Positions 25,631-35,900 of a DNA stretch of 64,000 nt are shown here, piece by piece. The stretch's first letter is position 1; every line of letters begins with the position of its first letter. The DNA is from GWF2-33-9 sp964500435 (GTDB lineage: Bacteria; Bacteroidota; Ignavibacteria; Kapaibacteriales; UBA2268). Under the pieces are notes generated by a model that worked only from the letters and a program-made list of their open reading frames with translations, was not told the DNA's origin and did no database searches. The position numbers and the translations under genes were made by a program. The stretch is from positions 310,001 to 374,000 of the forward strand of contig CAZCNL010000001.1 in the NCBI GenBank assembly GCA_964500435.1, in the 5' to 3' direction.

Positions 25631-27313
25631 TTAATTTAAAATATAAAATTTGAATAAATAATTAATTTTTTCAAGTTTCACAAAATAAATGCCTTGTCTC
25701 AAATCTTCTAAATATAAATCATTATCAGGGATAAAATAAAGTGTCTTTACTATATTTCCGAGAATATCGCAAATTACTAAATTTGAAGGAACTGTAAGAC
25801 CATTTATATTTAATTTATTATTATTAACAGTAAATTGAATTCGGTCATTATTGAAAAAATTTATCGAATTTGTATTTTTTATTGAAAAATCAGCTGTAAT
25901 TGGACAATGGTCTGAAGCTTTCGGAGAATCATCATAATTTAAGCCGAATTTAGAAATAGCATTGTTTGTCATTTTGGGAGTGTATAAAACAAAACTTTTT
26001 TTCTTTTCAGCTACGTAATCACTATAAAAAATATAATCTAACTTTCCGGGCCAATAATATCCATTTGATATCCAAGTAAAACTTAATGGTATTTCAGTAA
26101 GACGTGGGTTTGCCTCTTGAAAAGCCGTCCCATCCCAATCATTATATTCACCCTGACCCTTATAAATCCCCGTTAAAATCGTATTTAATTGTTCACTATA
26201 ACCAACAAAATTCATATCTCCAATAATAAAAATTGGAGAATTTTTTTCAAAATTACTCCATTTTTTCCCAGCTTTTAATTCTTTGATAAAATTAATAATA
26301 TTAAGGACTTCGGACATTCTGCTATCATTATTTTGCATTGCCGGTAAATGTGCTACAATTACAACTGCATTAGTATGATATTTTTCTTGCATATCAACTA
26401 AAAAAGCAGCATTCCCATTTATTTGCTTTGAATCTAAAATTTTAAACTTTGACACTAAAACAACATCACAATATGGCTGCTTTTTTACAAAATAATTTGT
26501 ATTTGGAAAAGCTTTTGAAAAAAGAGAAGTAACAAATGGCTCTTCTGTTTTATACAATTCTTCTAAACCAATTATGTCTGGACTTATTGCCTTGAAAATC
26601 CGAATAAAATTACCTTCCAATGAAGAATTTGCAATGTTGTCATTTAAGGAATTCCAACAAGATATTCGTAAATAATTATCACTTTCTTTTTCTAAATCGA
26701 TGACTGGAAGTGGTGGTTGGTCACATTGTGTAATCATAAAAGTAATATCTTTATTTTTGTCTGGGAAATAATCACCATTATCTTCAGCTTTTATTAAAAT
26801 TTTAAATTTATTAGTTTGAAATGGTGTCACTCCATTAAATTGCTTTTTCTTTGAAATTGCAAATTCAAATTTATTAGAAGTTACAGTAGGAAGCGCACAG
26901 AACTCTAAATCATAATGTTTAATATAATATTTAAAGTTGTTAACATACCAGTCACCTTGTCTTAATCCAAATCTCCACACAATATCAGCACCAATTGAAT
27001 TGATTAACTCACCAGTTGAAGAAGATAAATCGTTGTCAATATATAAAGTTATATTATTGTTTTCTTGTAAGTTTATTTCTTGATTAAACTGAATGAAAAA
27101 GAAGACATAATCATCGTCTTGGGTCATTTTAACTTGTAAAATATCTAATGCCTGTGTATCTCCTTTTTCGTCATCGATAGATGGAACTTCGTTCCAATCA
27201 TCAAAATAACCGTCAATTATAATGCGACTGCAATATGAGTAATCTTCAGAATAAAGCGGCTTAGAAATAAGCAATAAAAAGATTAACAATAAGTTTATTT
27301 TATAAAAATTCAT
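25631..27313 (-). CDS. Exported endonuclease/exonuclease/phosphatase-fold protein with T9SS domain
   Basis: About 560 residues. After a signal peptide comes a beta-rich domain (DGYFDDWNEVPSIDDEKGDT, then DDDYVFFFIQFNQ) resembling CBM9/DOMON-like sugar-binding modules. Next is an EEP (DNase I-like) domain with Asn in ISCWNSLNDN, Glu in GLEEL, GDMNF and the terminal SDHCPI, the metal and catalytic residues of that fold. The end carries a short T9SS-like sorting domain (LVICDILGNIVKTL, QGIYFVKLEK). It could be an extracellular nuclease or phosphodiesterase. The frame opens at a TTG (27331), but the ATG at 27313 begins the signal peptide, overlapping the upstream hydrolase gene by 14 nt. Confidence 0.82.
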   Translation of the reverse strand: MNFYKINLLLIFLLLISKPLYSEDYSYCSRIIIDGYFDDWNEVPSIDDEKGDTQALDILQVKMTQDDDYVFFFIQFNQEINLQENNNITLYIDNDLSSSTGELINSIGADIVWRFGLRQGDWYVNNFKYYIKHYDLEFCALPTVTSNKFEFAISKKKQFNGVTPFQTNKFKILIKAEDNGDYFPDKNKDITFMITQCDQPPLPVIDLEKESDNYLRISCWNSLNDNIANSSLEGNFIRIFKAISPDIIGLEELYKTEEPFVTSLFSKAFPNTNYFVKKQPYCDVVLVSKFKILDSKQINGNAAFLVDMQEKYHTNAVVIVAHLPAMQNNDSRMSEVLNIINFIKELKAGKKWSNFEKNSPIFIIGDMNFVGYSEQLNTILTGIYKGQGEYNDWDGTAFQEANPRLTEIPLSFTWISNGYYWPGKLDYIFYSDYVAEKKKSFVLYTPKMTNNAISKFGLNYDDSPKASDHCPITADFSIKNTNSINFFNNDRIQFTVNNNKLNINGLTVPSNLVICDILGNIVKTLYFIPDNDLYLEDLRQGIYFVKLEKINYLFKFYILN

Positions 27314-28073
27314 AGTACTTTTTATTTTCAAAAAAGATATTTACTAATTTACGAAATTCTTGTTTCTGAGTAATCATAAAAGGATGTTTTCCAAAGTTAA
27401 AAATTTTAGTATAGCAATTCGGAATTTTTCGGCAGATAGAAATTAATCTTTCGTCAATATTTGGTATTAACTCATCTTCGGTCGAAGCAATTCCCAATAC
27501 CTCAGATTTAATCGATGATAAGTCGCCCCAAATCAGTGGTAATTTTTTTTCGGCAACTTTAAGCATTAATCTCAAATCATTATCCACAACTTGTTCCCAA
27601 TCTTCGCCGTGCATAAATTTCCAAAATTGTTGTTCCATAAAACCACTTGTTTTGGCGATAGTTCTTTTTCTCACAATATCTTTTGCAACCTCGATATTCA
27701 AAGTTTCACCAAGGAATGAATCTACAACAAGTTTACTGATTATATTAGGTTCCAGTATTGCTAAATTTAAACCAACTAATGCACCACCACTTGTTCCAAT
27801 AACTTTACATAATTTTATATCAAGTAATGAAAGTAATTCTAAAGCACATTGTGCATTATAACGCCAAAAATCATCTCGGAATTCCTCCAATCGACCACTT
27901 TCTCCATGACCGGGATAATCAAATACTACAACCTTATAGTTCTGGGAAAAGTATTCAATCTCATACCTGAACATCTTAGAAGAAACAGAATTCCCATGTA
28001 ACAAAAGGAGAGGTTCGCCCTCTCCTTGAACTGAAAAAAATATTTGTTGATTCTCAAAATTAAAAAAACTCAT
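27300..28073 (-). CDS. Alpha/beta hydrolase
   Basis: A 257-residue alpha/beta hydrolase fold protein. It has the oxyanion segment LLLHGNSVSSKMF, the FDYPGHGES turn, and the nucleophile elbow GTSGGA, with Ser as the nucleophile. An acid is expected near STEDELIPN and the His in FGKHPFMI, so the triad looks complete. No signal peptide is visible, so it is probably cytoplasmic. Substrate unknown. The ATG comes 6 bp after the stop of the upstream secreted unknown, and its 3' end overlaps the next gene, so these genes form an operon. Confidence 0.88.
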   Translation of the reverse strand: MSFFNFENQQIFFSVQGEGEPLLLLHGNSVSSKMFRYEIEYFSQNYKVVVFDYPGHGESGRLEEFRDDFWRYNAQCALELLSLLDIKLCKVIGTSGGALVGLNLAILEPNIISKLVVDSFLGETLNIEVAKDIVRKRTIAKTSGFMEQQFWKFMHGEDWEQVVDNDLRLMLKVAEKKLPLIWGDLSSIKSEVLGIASTEDELIPNIDERLISICRKIPNCYTKIFNFGKHPFMITQKQEFRKLVNIFFENKKYYEFL

Positions 28074-28079
28074 ATAAAC

Positions 28080-28646
28080 TTATTCTTTTAAACTATTTGT
28101 AGTTAAAATTTCCTTGATTCTATCTAAAATTCTTTTTTCGAAGATACCGCAAGATTCCCAAAAATGAACTTTGGCGGTTACGTAATCTTCACGACCACTA
28201 ATTTCGCCTTTTAATTTTAAGTGAGTGGAACCGTTTGGTAATTCGGTAAGTAAAAATTTATATTGCATTCTTCCATTTATCCAAACTCCACCACGAATAA
28301 TTGGAACTTTGACGCTATATCGTTCGAGATTATCTAACGTCGTATCAGTTTTGCCGACGAAAACACAATAATCTGAAAAAACTTTGCCCTTATAAAGTCC
28401 TTCGTCAGTTTGCGTATAACTTTTAGTCATAACCTGACAACTTAATTCTTCGATTGCTTGTTGAGTTGCTTTATAAACTTTTTCGAAAGCAAAAGGAAGG
28501 TCTTCTTCATACCCATCTTTATTATAGTACTTCATCTTTTCATCTTGTTTGAATGGGTTGAATTTGTCTTCGTCTTGAGCTAAAATTGACAATGATGTAA
28601 AAGCAATAATTAATAAACTTAAGATTGAATAAAGTATTTTTTTCAT
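28080..28646 (-). CDS. Hypothetical secreted protein
   Basis: About 188 residues with a signal peptide cleaved near SILAQ, then DEDKFNPFKQDEKMKYYNK. The mature part contains a Cys in ELSCQVMTKSYTQ and another in KVFSDYCVFVG and WESCGIF, and a central KGEISGREDYVTAKVHFWE. I do not recognise the family; the size and strand pattern resemble small exported beta-proteins that are probably lipid- or envelope-related, but this is a guess. The frame begins with GTG (28649), but the adjacent ATG (28646) is preferred. It is in an operon with the hydrolase downstream. Confidence 0.75.
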   Translation of the reverse strand: MKKILYSILSLLIIAFTSLSILAQDEDKFNPFKQDEKMKYYNKDGYEEDLPFAFEKVYKATQQAIEELSCQVMTKSYTQTDEGLYKGKVFSDYCVFVGKTDTTLDNLERYSVKVPIIRGGVWINGRMQYKFLLTELPNGSTHLKLKGEISGREDYVTAKVHFWESCGIFEKRILDRIKEILTTNSLKE

Positions 28647-28706
28647 CACATCACCTAATATTTATTACAATTAATTAATCTTCGATATTTTCCAAAATAT
28701 TTAAAT

Positions 28707-29570
28707 CTATTGATTTATTAAAAACAAAATTAATAAAATTATTGGTGCAGTGAACATTATGCTATCAAATCTATCTAAAATTCCGCCATGTTCAGATAAT
28801 ATATTTGAGCTATCTTTAACTCCTACATCTCTTTTAAACGACGATTCGACGAAATCCCCTACCTGTCCAAAGAGTCCTATCATTGCACCAAAGATCAGTG
28901 AATATTCAAGATTCAAATTTAAATTAAATAATTTGGAAAGTATCGGGAAAAAGACAACAGAAGTGATAAAACCAGCAATTCCACCTTCGTAGGACTTTTT
29001 GGGACTAATTTGAGGAGCAATTTTATGTTTTCCCCATTTTTTCCCAATAAAATATGCAGCCGAATCACACAACCAAATTGACGAAAAGTATATTAGAATA
29101 AAACTTGCTTTTGAAATATCATTTTCAAATACAATTGCTTTTGAATAATTCATCAACCTAATTATTATTAAACTTGAAAATGGTATTAATATATAAATCA
29201 AACCTGTAAAAAGAACAGAAATATTTAACAATTGGTTCTTACTGGAATAAAACAAATTACTTGTTAATAAAGTTAAGAAAGAGAATAATGACAAAATAAT
29301 TATAAAATTTATATTTTGAAGTGAATTTCCTAAATCATTGTCATAAATGATATTAAAAACAAGATATTCAAAAATTAAAAGAAATATTATAGGAATAATA
29401 TAAAATATTCTTAAATCTTTCTTTTCAGCTAATTTATAAAATTCAATTAATCCAATTGTTGAAACAACTGCAATAGTGATAAAAAAATACCAACCACCCA
29501 AATATAAAATAACTATTGCGAATGGAATTCCGATTACAGCCACTAATATTCTTTTCATTAACTCATTCAT
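28707..29570 (-). CDS. cdsA: Phosphatidate cytidylyltransferase
   Basis: A 287-residue integral membrane enzyme that makes CDP-diacylglycerol from phosphatidate and CTP. About eight membrane helices are visible. The C-terminal signature SSFKRDVGVKDSSNILSEHGGILDRFD matches the CdsA motif, with S in place of the usual Pro or Gly before the Glu-His-Gly-Gly. The SPKKSYEGGIAGF block is also present. A GAGG Shine-Dalgarno precedes the ATG. It feeds pgsA, found at 9.7 kb. The thiamine pyrophosphokinase gene is just upstream. Confidence 0.95.
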   Translation of the reverse strand: MNELMKRILVAVIGIPFAIVILYLGGWYFFITIAVVSTIGLIEFYKLAEKKDLRIFYIIPIIFLLIFEYLVFNIIYDNDLGNSLQNINFIIILSLFSFLTLLTSNLFYSSKNQLLNISVLFTGLIYILIPFSSLIIIRLMNYSKAIVFENDISKASFILIYFSSIWLCDSAAYFIGKKWGKHKIAPQISPKKSYEGGIAGFITSVVFFPILSKLFNLNLNLEYSLIFGAMIGLFGQVGDFVESSFKRDVGVKDSSNILSEHGGILDRFDSIMFTAPIILLILFLINQ

Positions 29571-29594
29571 TATTCTACCTCATAATTTTCAAAA

Positions 29595-30269
29595 TTATGA
29601 ATATTTTAATAAATTAGGGAATTTAGAATTACAAAATACAAATAATTCTCCACTATGGATTTCTATTTTAATTTCATTTTCCAGTGATTGATTTCTTGCT
29701 CCTTCTCTAATCCCCAAACCTATTACTTCTTCTTTTAGTTCCCATTTTAATCCTTGTGTGCTTATTCTTGCTTGTCCTAAAGGTATTAAAGAGATTATTT
29801 CGTTTCTTTCAGTTGGTAAAGTAAAATTTTCAGAAATGCAAAATCCATATCTATTTTTATCCAATATATTTAAATTCATCAACTTAGAATATTTACTTAA
29901 TACGCTCCAATTATTTAGTGAATGTTCGTATTCGCCCCCGTGTATTCCCATTATCAATATATTGCTTAATGAATTTTTATAACAAAATTGCAATGTTTTT
30001 TCAAAATCATTCGTCTCTTGTTCAGGTAAATAAATTAATTTATTATTAGGAAAGGACTTACTAAAAATAATGTTGCTATTAAACGAATCTAGATCGCCAA
30101 CGATAAAATCAGGTGTAATGTTATTTTCTAAAAGTATAGTACCTGCTCCATCAGCTGCAACAATGGGAATTTTACTGCTTAATTCTTGTATTAATTGTAT
30201 TGGTAATAACTCAGAATTTAAACAAATTAAAGCATCTGTAATATTATTTTCTATTGTTATTTTTTTCAT
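29595..30269 (-). CDS. Thiamine pyrophosphokinase
   Basis: A 224-residue TPK (Thi80-like) enzyme that phosphorylates thiamine to thiamine diphosphate. It shows PIVAADGAGTILLENNITPDF, the active GDLDSF motif, EQETNDFEKTLQF, and the binding strand IMGIHGGEYEHSLNNWSVL. The C-terminal domain has LIPLGQARISTQGLKWEL. The product is the cofactor of the 2-oxoacid oxidoreductase in this window and other enzymes. Genes thiM, thiE or thiB are not nearby. It is 18 bp after the Omp85 gene and 24 bp before cdsA, probably one operon. Confidence 0.93.
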   Translation of the reverse strand: MKKITIENNITDALICLNSELLPIQLIQELSSKIPIVAADGAGTILLENNITPDFIVGDLDSFNSNIIFSKSFPNNKLIYLPEQETNDFEKTLQFCYKNSLSNILIMGIHGGEYEHSLNNWSVLSKYSKLMNLNILDKNRYGFCISENFTLPTERNEIISLIPLGQARISTQGLKWELKEEVIGLGIREGARNQSLENEIKIEIHSGELFVFCNSKFPNLLKYS

Positions 30270-30287
30270 TTTTGTTTGTTTGTATAA

Positions 30288-32558
30288 TTAAAATGCATGA
30301 CCTATTCCAAAATTAAACTGCATAGTACTAAATGGTTTTCGAATTTTCAGCGGGTCATAAACAGGAAAAGCAAAATCTAATCTGAGTGGACCGATAGGTG
30401 TTTCATAACGTATTCCTATTCCGGTACCAACTGCAAGTTTAGTTATATAATCTAAAAATGAGACTTGATAATCATTAGTATTTACATACCAATGAAAGGC
30501 ATTGCCAAAATCAAGAAATAATGTTGTTTTAATATTTTGAATTGCCTCTTGAAGTGCCTTATTTAAACCTGGAGGTTTCGGGAAACCAAATCTAAGTTCA
30601 ATACTTCCTTCGACTAATACACCATTACCCACGAAGTTTTCTAAAAATGAATATGTTCTACTATTTTGTAAACTATCTTGTGTAAATTTTGTATATCGCA
30701 ACTGCCTGGAAGGCCAAGCACGGACACTATTCGGTCCACCACAAAAAAATAATCTGTCGATTGGAACATATGAGTTATCACGTTGTAGCAAATTAATTGC
30801 TCCTATTTTTCCTTTCAAAGCTAAAACTGTTGTTGGCGTTAATTTGAAAAACTGATAATTAGTTAATTGAAATCTTAAAAAACGTGATAATCCAGAAACC
30901 GAAGAGGGAAAAAATAATGGATTCCAACCATCTAAACTTAACATTGTATAATAACCCTGAGATGGAGAAAACGGATTATTCCTTGTATCCCCTGAAATTG
31001 ACAAACCAATCGTGTTAGAAGTAAAAAGATAAAATTGTCCTTGATGAAGATAATTCCACAAATCTTGATATAAAATAAATGACTGCAATACATTATTTGA
31101 GTCATTAGCAGTTTGTGCAGATTCATAAGCTTGAATCTTAGCATCTTCGAAATTTACCGGATCTTCTCGTAAGAAATTGAAATCTATGCTTGCTCGGTTA
31201 AAATATGTAATTTTAGGGAACTTTATTGGGAAACTTACTGGCAAATTAAAACTTGAGATTTTGAAATAATTATTGAACATTCTGTATGAATAATTAAGAC
31301 TAGTTAAAAAAGCAACACGACTGTTATCTATTACCCATAAAAGAGGTTGAGCAAATTTAAACCCTAATTGCATTTCAAATTCATAATTTTGATTTGAAAA
31401 TACTGTTCCCAAATCTTTTAAATACACATTTGCATATGGTGAAAATTCCTGGGCTGCATTGAATATATTTCTATGTCGATAACTTGTTTCTATACCAAAA
31501 TTTACTAAGTTATCTATTCTGGTTTGATTCAATGATAAACCAAAGTTAAATTCTTGTTCTTTTCTATAAAGAAGGAAAACAATGATATTTAACAGTGAAT
31601 CTTTTTGTGGTGAAAATCTCGAACTCGTATCAATTGCTACAATTTCAAAAGTTCCCAAAGAAAGCAAATTATCTTTTGTATTGTTTATTGCTTTTTCACT
31701 TGCCCAGTCGCCAACTTTGAATTCTAACTGCATTCTTTTCATTTCGAATGCAATAGGTGGTTGATTTTTTGCGGAACTATCAATAAAATCTATTCTATTA
31801 ATTTTATATCTTTTGCCAGGATTAAAATCTATTATTACTTTATCTGTATAATTTTCTGTATCAATTTCAACTTTTGGTTGAGAATATGTAGAATATAAAT
31901 ATCCATTATCCTTTAAAAATTTGTTGATATTTTTTACTTCTTGATATATTTGCAATTCATCAAAATAATAATTTTTTTTCACAAATTTTAATGAATTAAT
32001 CGAATTTTCTAGTTCCTTATCAATTGTTTCAAAACCATTATAAATTATTGAATCTATTCGAAAGCGATTTCCTTCGTGAATTTTAAATTCCAAAATATTT
32101 TCGATTTTATTAGGTGATGGAGTAAATTTATAATTTATTTTTGCCAGATGATAACCATTAATTTGATAAAAATTATATAATGAGGTTAAATCTCCATCGG
32201 CAATTGATTTTTCAAAGAAAAGCACATTATCACGCAAATTAATTAAACCTTGTCTGAATTGTGATTGTAATGCTTTAGGCATTATTGGATTTTTTTCGAA
32301 TTCTCGATAGTACATTACAAAGAATTGATAAGGCAAATTATTATTTGTAGCTTTTGAAGTAATTATATCATATAATAATGGTGTATATTTTTCAGAAGAT
32401 CCTATAAAAATAATTTTATTTACTTCGTATAAATTTTTATTTATAATTGATGGATATAAATTTGATGATACTTGATTATTAGATTGAGCAATAGAAAATT
32501 CACTCAAAAACAAGAAAAATAAAAGAGTATATAAAATTTTATTATTTACTTTTTTCAA
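30288..32558 (-). CDS. Omp85 (BamA/TamA-like) outer membrane protein
   Basis: A roughly 756-residue outer-membrane protein. A signal peptide is followed by POTRA-like repeats with alternating strand/helix pattern (GYHLAKINYKF, GNRFRIDSIIYNGF, GYLYSTYSQPKV), then a beta-barrel of the surface antigen family. The L6 region FFCGGPNSVRAWPSRQL matches the GGxxSVRG(Y/W) motif, and the protein ends in Phe, as outer-membrane barrels do. It inserts or exports other proteins, like BamA or TamA; which is unclear. The frame runs on upstream to 32672 through the DUF2795 terminator, so the TTG at 32558 (just before the signal peptide) is the best start. No Shine-Dalgarno is clear. Confidence 0.87.
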   Translation of the reverse strand: MKKVNNKILYTLLFFLFLSEFSIAQSNNQVSSNLYPSIINKNLYEVNKIIFIGSSEKYTPLLYDIITSKATNNNLPYQFFVMYYREFEKNPIMPKALQSQFRQGLINLRDNVLFFEKSIADGDLTSLYNFYQINGYHLAKINYKFTPSPNKIENILEFKIHEGNRFRIDSIIYNGFETIDKELENSINSLKFVKKNYYFDELQIYQEVKNINKFLKDNGYLYSTYSQPKVEIDTENYTDKVIIDFNPGKRYKINRIDFIDSSAKNQPPIAFEMKRMQLEFKVGDWASEKAINNTKDNLLSLGTFEIVAIDTSSRFSPQKDSLLNIIVFLLYRKEQEFNFGLSLNQTRIDNLVNFGIETSYRHRNIFNAAQEFSPYANVYLKDLGTVFSNQNYEFEMQLGFKFAQPLLWVIDNSRVAFLTSLNYSYRMFNNYFKISSFNLPVSFPIKFPKITYFNRASIDFNFLREDPVNFEDAKIQAYESAQTANDSNNVLQSFILYQDLWNYLHQGQFYLFTSNTIGLSISGDTRNNPFSPSQGYYTMLSLDGWNPLFFPSSVSGLSRFLRFQLTNYQFFKLTPTTVLALKGKIGAINLLQRDNSYVPIDRLFFCGGPNSVRAWPSRQLRYTKFTQDSLQNSRTYSFLENFVGNGVLVEGSIELRFGFPKPPGLNKALQEAIQNIKTTLFLDFGNAFHWYVNTNDYQVSFLDYITKLAVGTGIGIRYETPIGPLRLDFAFPVYDPLKIRKPFSTMQFNFGIGHAF

Positions 32559-32570
32559 GGAATTATTAAA

Positions 32571-32615
32571 CAAAAAAAAACTCAAAGGTGTTGCTAAATT
32601 AGCACACCTTTGAGT
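32571..32615 (-). terminator. Strong terminator of the DUF2795 gene
   Basis: ACTCAAAGGTGT (32580-32591) pairs with ACACCTTTGAGT (32604-32615), with an inner GCTAA/TTAGC pair in the loop. Read on minus, a run of nine Ts follows. It lies just before the Omp85 start. Confidence 0.92.
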
Positions 32616-32628
32616 AATTGTAGAACTA

Positions 32629-32868
32629 TTAATAAAATTGGTCGTCTTGATCGTCATTGTATAGGTACTCATCGTTGATTACATCTTCGTATTCAGGCCA
32701 CAAATCTTCAATACCTTCGATCAACACTTCGGAATCTTCAAATTCCAAGATGTTATCTAACACTTGTTGTGGGCATGCTGCTCTCATTGCGTAATCATAA
32801 AGTTCTTCTTTTGTTGCAGGAAATGGAGCATCTTCTAAAAATGCTGCAAGTTCTGGTGTCCAAAACAT
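32629..32868 (-). CDS. Small DUF2795 domain protein
   Basis: A 79-residue, strongly acidic protein. The body, LAAFLEDAPFPATKEELYDYAMRAACPQQVLDNILEF, matches DUF2795, a helical domain whose FPATKEEL segment is its hallmark. The tail is rich in Asp, Glu and Tyr and reads DDQDDQFY. Function unknown. GGAGG stands 4 nt before the ATG, a strong site for a highly expressed small protein, and a strong terminator follows directly. It is thus a self-contained unit between a subtilase gene and the Omp85 gene. Confidence 0.92.
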   Translation of the reverse strand: MFWTPELAAFLEDAPFPATKEELYDYAMRAACPQQVLDNILEFEDSEVLIEGIEDLWPEYEDVINDEYLYNDDQDDQFY

Positions 32869-32899
32869 CTTTTCCTCCTTAATGTAAATTTTGAAAATG

Positions 32900-32907
32900 C
32901 AAAAATA
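32900..32907 (-). promoter_or_regulatory. -7-like element TATTTTTG before the DUF2795 gene
   Basis: Read on minus, this matches TAnnTTTG and ends 31 nt before the ATG at 32868. The gene also has a strong Shine-Dalgarno. Confidence 0.35.
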
Positions 32908-32964
32908 TATTATTTTTAGTAATTATTATAACTTTTTTTGAATTAATTTATTGTATTTGTAATT

Positions 32965-35900
32965 TTATGGCAAAACAGCAAATTTTTTCATTTCCCATAA
33001 AACTTCTTCACCACTACTATTTTTACCGGTTACTTTATAAAGATAAATTCCTGGTTCGATAAGTTTATTATTATTATCTTTTAAATCCCAAATAAGACCC
33101 CCTGTGCCATTATTTTCGTTTAATTCTATAATAATTTTCCCGTTCAAATCCATCACTTTGATTGTTGCTTCTTTTGTCAAATTGCCAAATGTCATATATT
33201 CATCCTCTTTCAAGTGAATTGGGTTTGGAAATGTCGTAATATTGTCTAATTTCTCTTTTGTTAATACAAAAGATAATGTATTACCAGGACCTTTCGTCAT
33301 TTGTTTACCGCTCGTAGAAATTACGTTGTTCACAGTAATTGAGTATTCTTGTCCCGTAATTGTCCTGTCTTTAATATCATCGTTCACACGAATTAAAACA
33401 GCATTACTATCAAGATCGTCTCTACTCGAAATAATTACTTGTCCCCAAGGTGATAATTTATAATTGCTTACTTCTTCTGCTGTAATTTTATCGACACTCT
33501 CTGAAAAAACAAGTTTATATAAAGTCAAACTTAATAGCTCTAACGATTTTAAATATAATTCTTCATTTTGAGTTATATATGGCATTTCAAAATAAATACT
33601 GCCATCTATTATTGGCGTATTCCAAAAATCACGAAATCCTCCGATATAAGCTTCATATTCACCTTGAATTAAATCACTTGAAAATGTAATAATATAACTC
33701 GAATCAGCTACTGATATTACAGTCGAAGGACTGATTATTGTATTGTCCATTAACCTAATTATCTGAATTTTTGATAAATCTTTTAAATAAGTTTGTAGTT
33801 TACCACCAAACTTGAGCTCAAGTGTGTGATTATTTATTATTTTTAAATTTTTCAATGAAATTGGATTGTGTGCATAAATTTGAACTATTTCAGAAAAATC
33901 ACTTTCTACAACACTTTTCGATGAATCAATTGCTGTAATTATAAAATAATAAGTTTTGTTATTATTCATATTCCCTATTATTACTGAATCCTCGTTTATC
34001 TTTGCAATGTTTGTCAAAGAAATTGTTCCATCATCGAAATAATTCAGTTGATAAATTTTGTAATATTTTGCTCCATCAACTTTTTGCCATCTAATTATTC
34101 CACTTTCAGAACTTAATGCATAACTATCTATAACTATTGGTGTTTCTGGTTTGCTATTTTCCATTGAAATTTCAAAAAAACTTGTTGAGTCATAAGTTGC
34201 AATACCAATTTCTTTTTTGCCATTTTTATCAAAATCCCAAACAACGGCACTATTTGTAAAAGAATACGGATATTGCCATAATGGCTTAAAGGAAGTACCA
34301 TTCCATTTCAAAACATAAGTATTTGGAAAAGCAGAAATAATTAGTTCATCGCCATTTAAATTATCAATATCGGCTGCTAAAACACCATTCCTAAATCCAA
34401 TACCTAAACGTCTATCAATTCCAGCTCTGACACCCATAATATTTAATATTGCTTGTACGTTATACGAACCATTATTATCATATTTGATTAATCTATATGT
34501 CCACATTGTTTGTTGTTCTTCTTCTTTTCCGAAAAGCATTTTTGAACTATATGTCCCAATTATAATTGCAGGATTTTTTTCACCTAGTAAAATTATTTTG
34601 GAAATTAATGGATTTGAATACCCATAATTATTAGTATCTAAAAAAGTAAGATTAAATTTTCCATCTTTATATTTAAATATAAAAATATTACCGTAATAAT
34701 TGCTATGCATTAATTCAATATTACCGTCGCCATCGAAATCACCTATCGCCGAGCCTTTTGTTACTCCTAATTTCTTGAATTGTGTTGGTAAATCTGCATT
34801 TTGCATTAATGTATAATTATTTGCTTGATATTTATAAGTAAAATATGTAGTGTCATTATATGCTATGATTTCATCTATTCCATCTTTATCAATATCATAA
34901 ACTGCTTCACCCCAAAATGTTTTTCCTAAAATACTTGAAAAAAGAATATCACTGAATGGTGAGCTACTTGAAGAATATTTTCGAGTTAAAATTGTTCTTG
35001 CATTTTGAGTCATTAAAATATCGTTTTGATAATTTCCCTGCGTATTTCCAAATCCAACTGGTATCCAACCATCAAGAGTATCTGTTAAAATGAATTTATT
35101 ATTTACAAATTTATATGCTTCAGTTCTTCCAATGACAAAATCTTGCAAGTTATTTATTATTAATGAATTACTCCCATCGCCATATAAATCACGCACATTA
35201 TTATTCAAATATGCTCTTGGTAAAGTGTAAGTTTTTCGTGTATAATTTAGAGTGGGGAATCTCTCAAAATTATAAACAAAATTGAAATTTTTGATAATTT
35301 CATTTTTTTGAGATAATAATGTATTATTAATTTGAAAGTGTGCTATACCTTCAAATTCGCCTTGTGAAAATAAATTGTCAAGTTCTAAAAGATGATTTTC
35401 TGAATTGCTTGCTTGTTCATCAAGACGATATTTTCTCGAACTATCTTGCTTATTCCAATATTCAATCCAGAAATTGCAAGGAATATTTGTTTTTGAAGAA
35501 ACTACAATTATATTTTTCCCATTACTCAAAGCATTATTTACAGCAAAAAATTCAATTATAAAATTAGATGAATCAGGATATATTTTCAAAGCTCGTTCTC
35601 GCCGTAAAATTTTACCATTTTTTAAGTTTATCTTTAATGATATTCGGAAATCTTTGCTCAAAATTTGACTTTTTGAAAATGAAAATTGCTTGTTTTGCTC
35701 TTGATTTGAAAATAATTCAGAAAGTGGTTTATAATTGTTTGAATCTAATTCTGTCATTTCAATTTGATATGATTGAAACAAAGGTGTTATTACTGAGAGA
35801 CTTACGTTTAAATCTTGCAAATTTTTAAAATTAAAATATGAATAATTTTGAATATTTTCAAAATCAAAATTACTTTTTCCTGTAAAATTAAGAAGGTTAT

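Noticed and set aside
30270..30287. Thiamine (TPP) riboswitch before the thiamine pyrophosphokinase gene
   Set aside because: Only 18 bp separate it from the Omp85 gene, too short for an aptamer.
35340..35828. Several short plus-strand frames opposite the large subtilase gene
   Set aside because: They overlap one another within a well-supported 1.4-kaa gene on minus and have no domain or ribosome site support.
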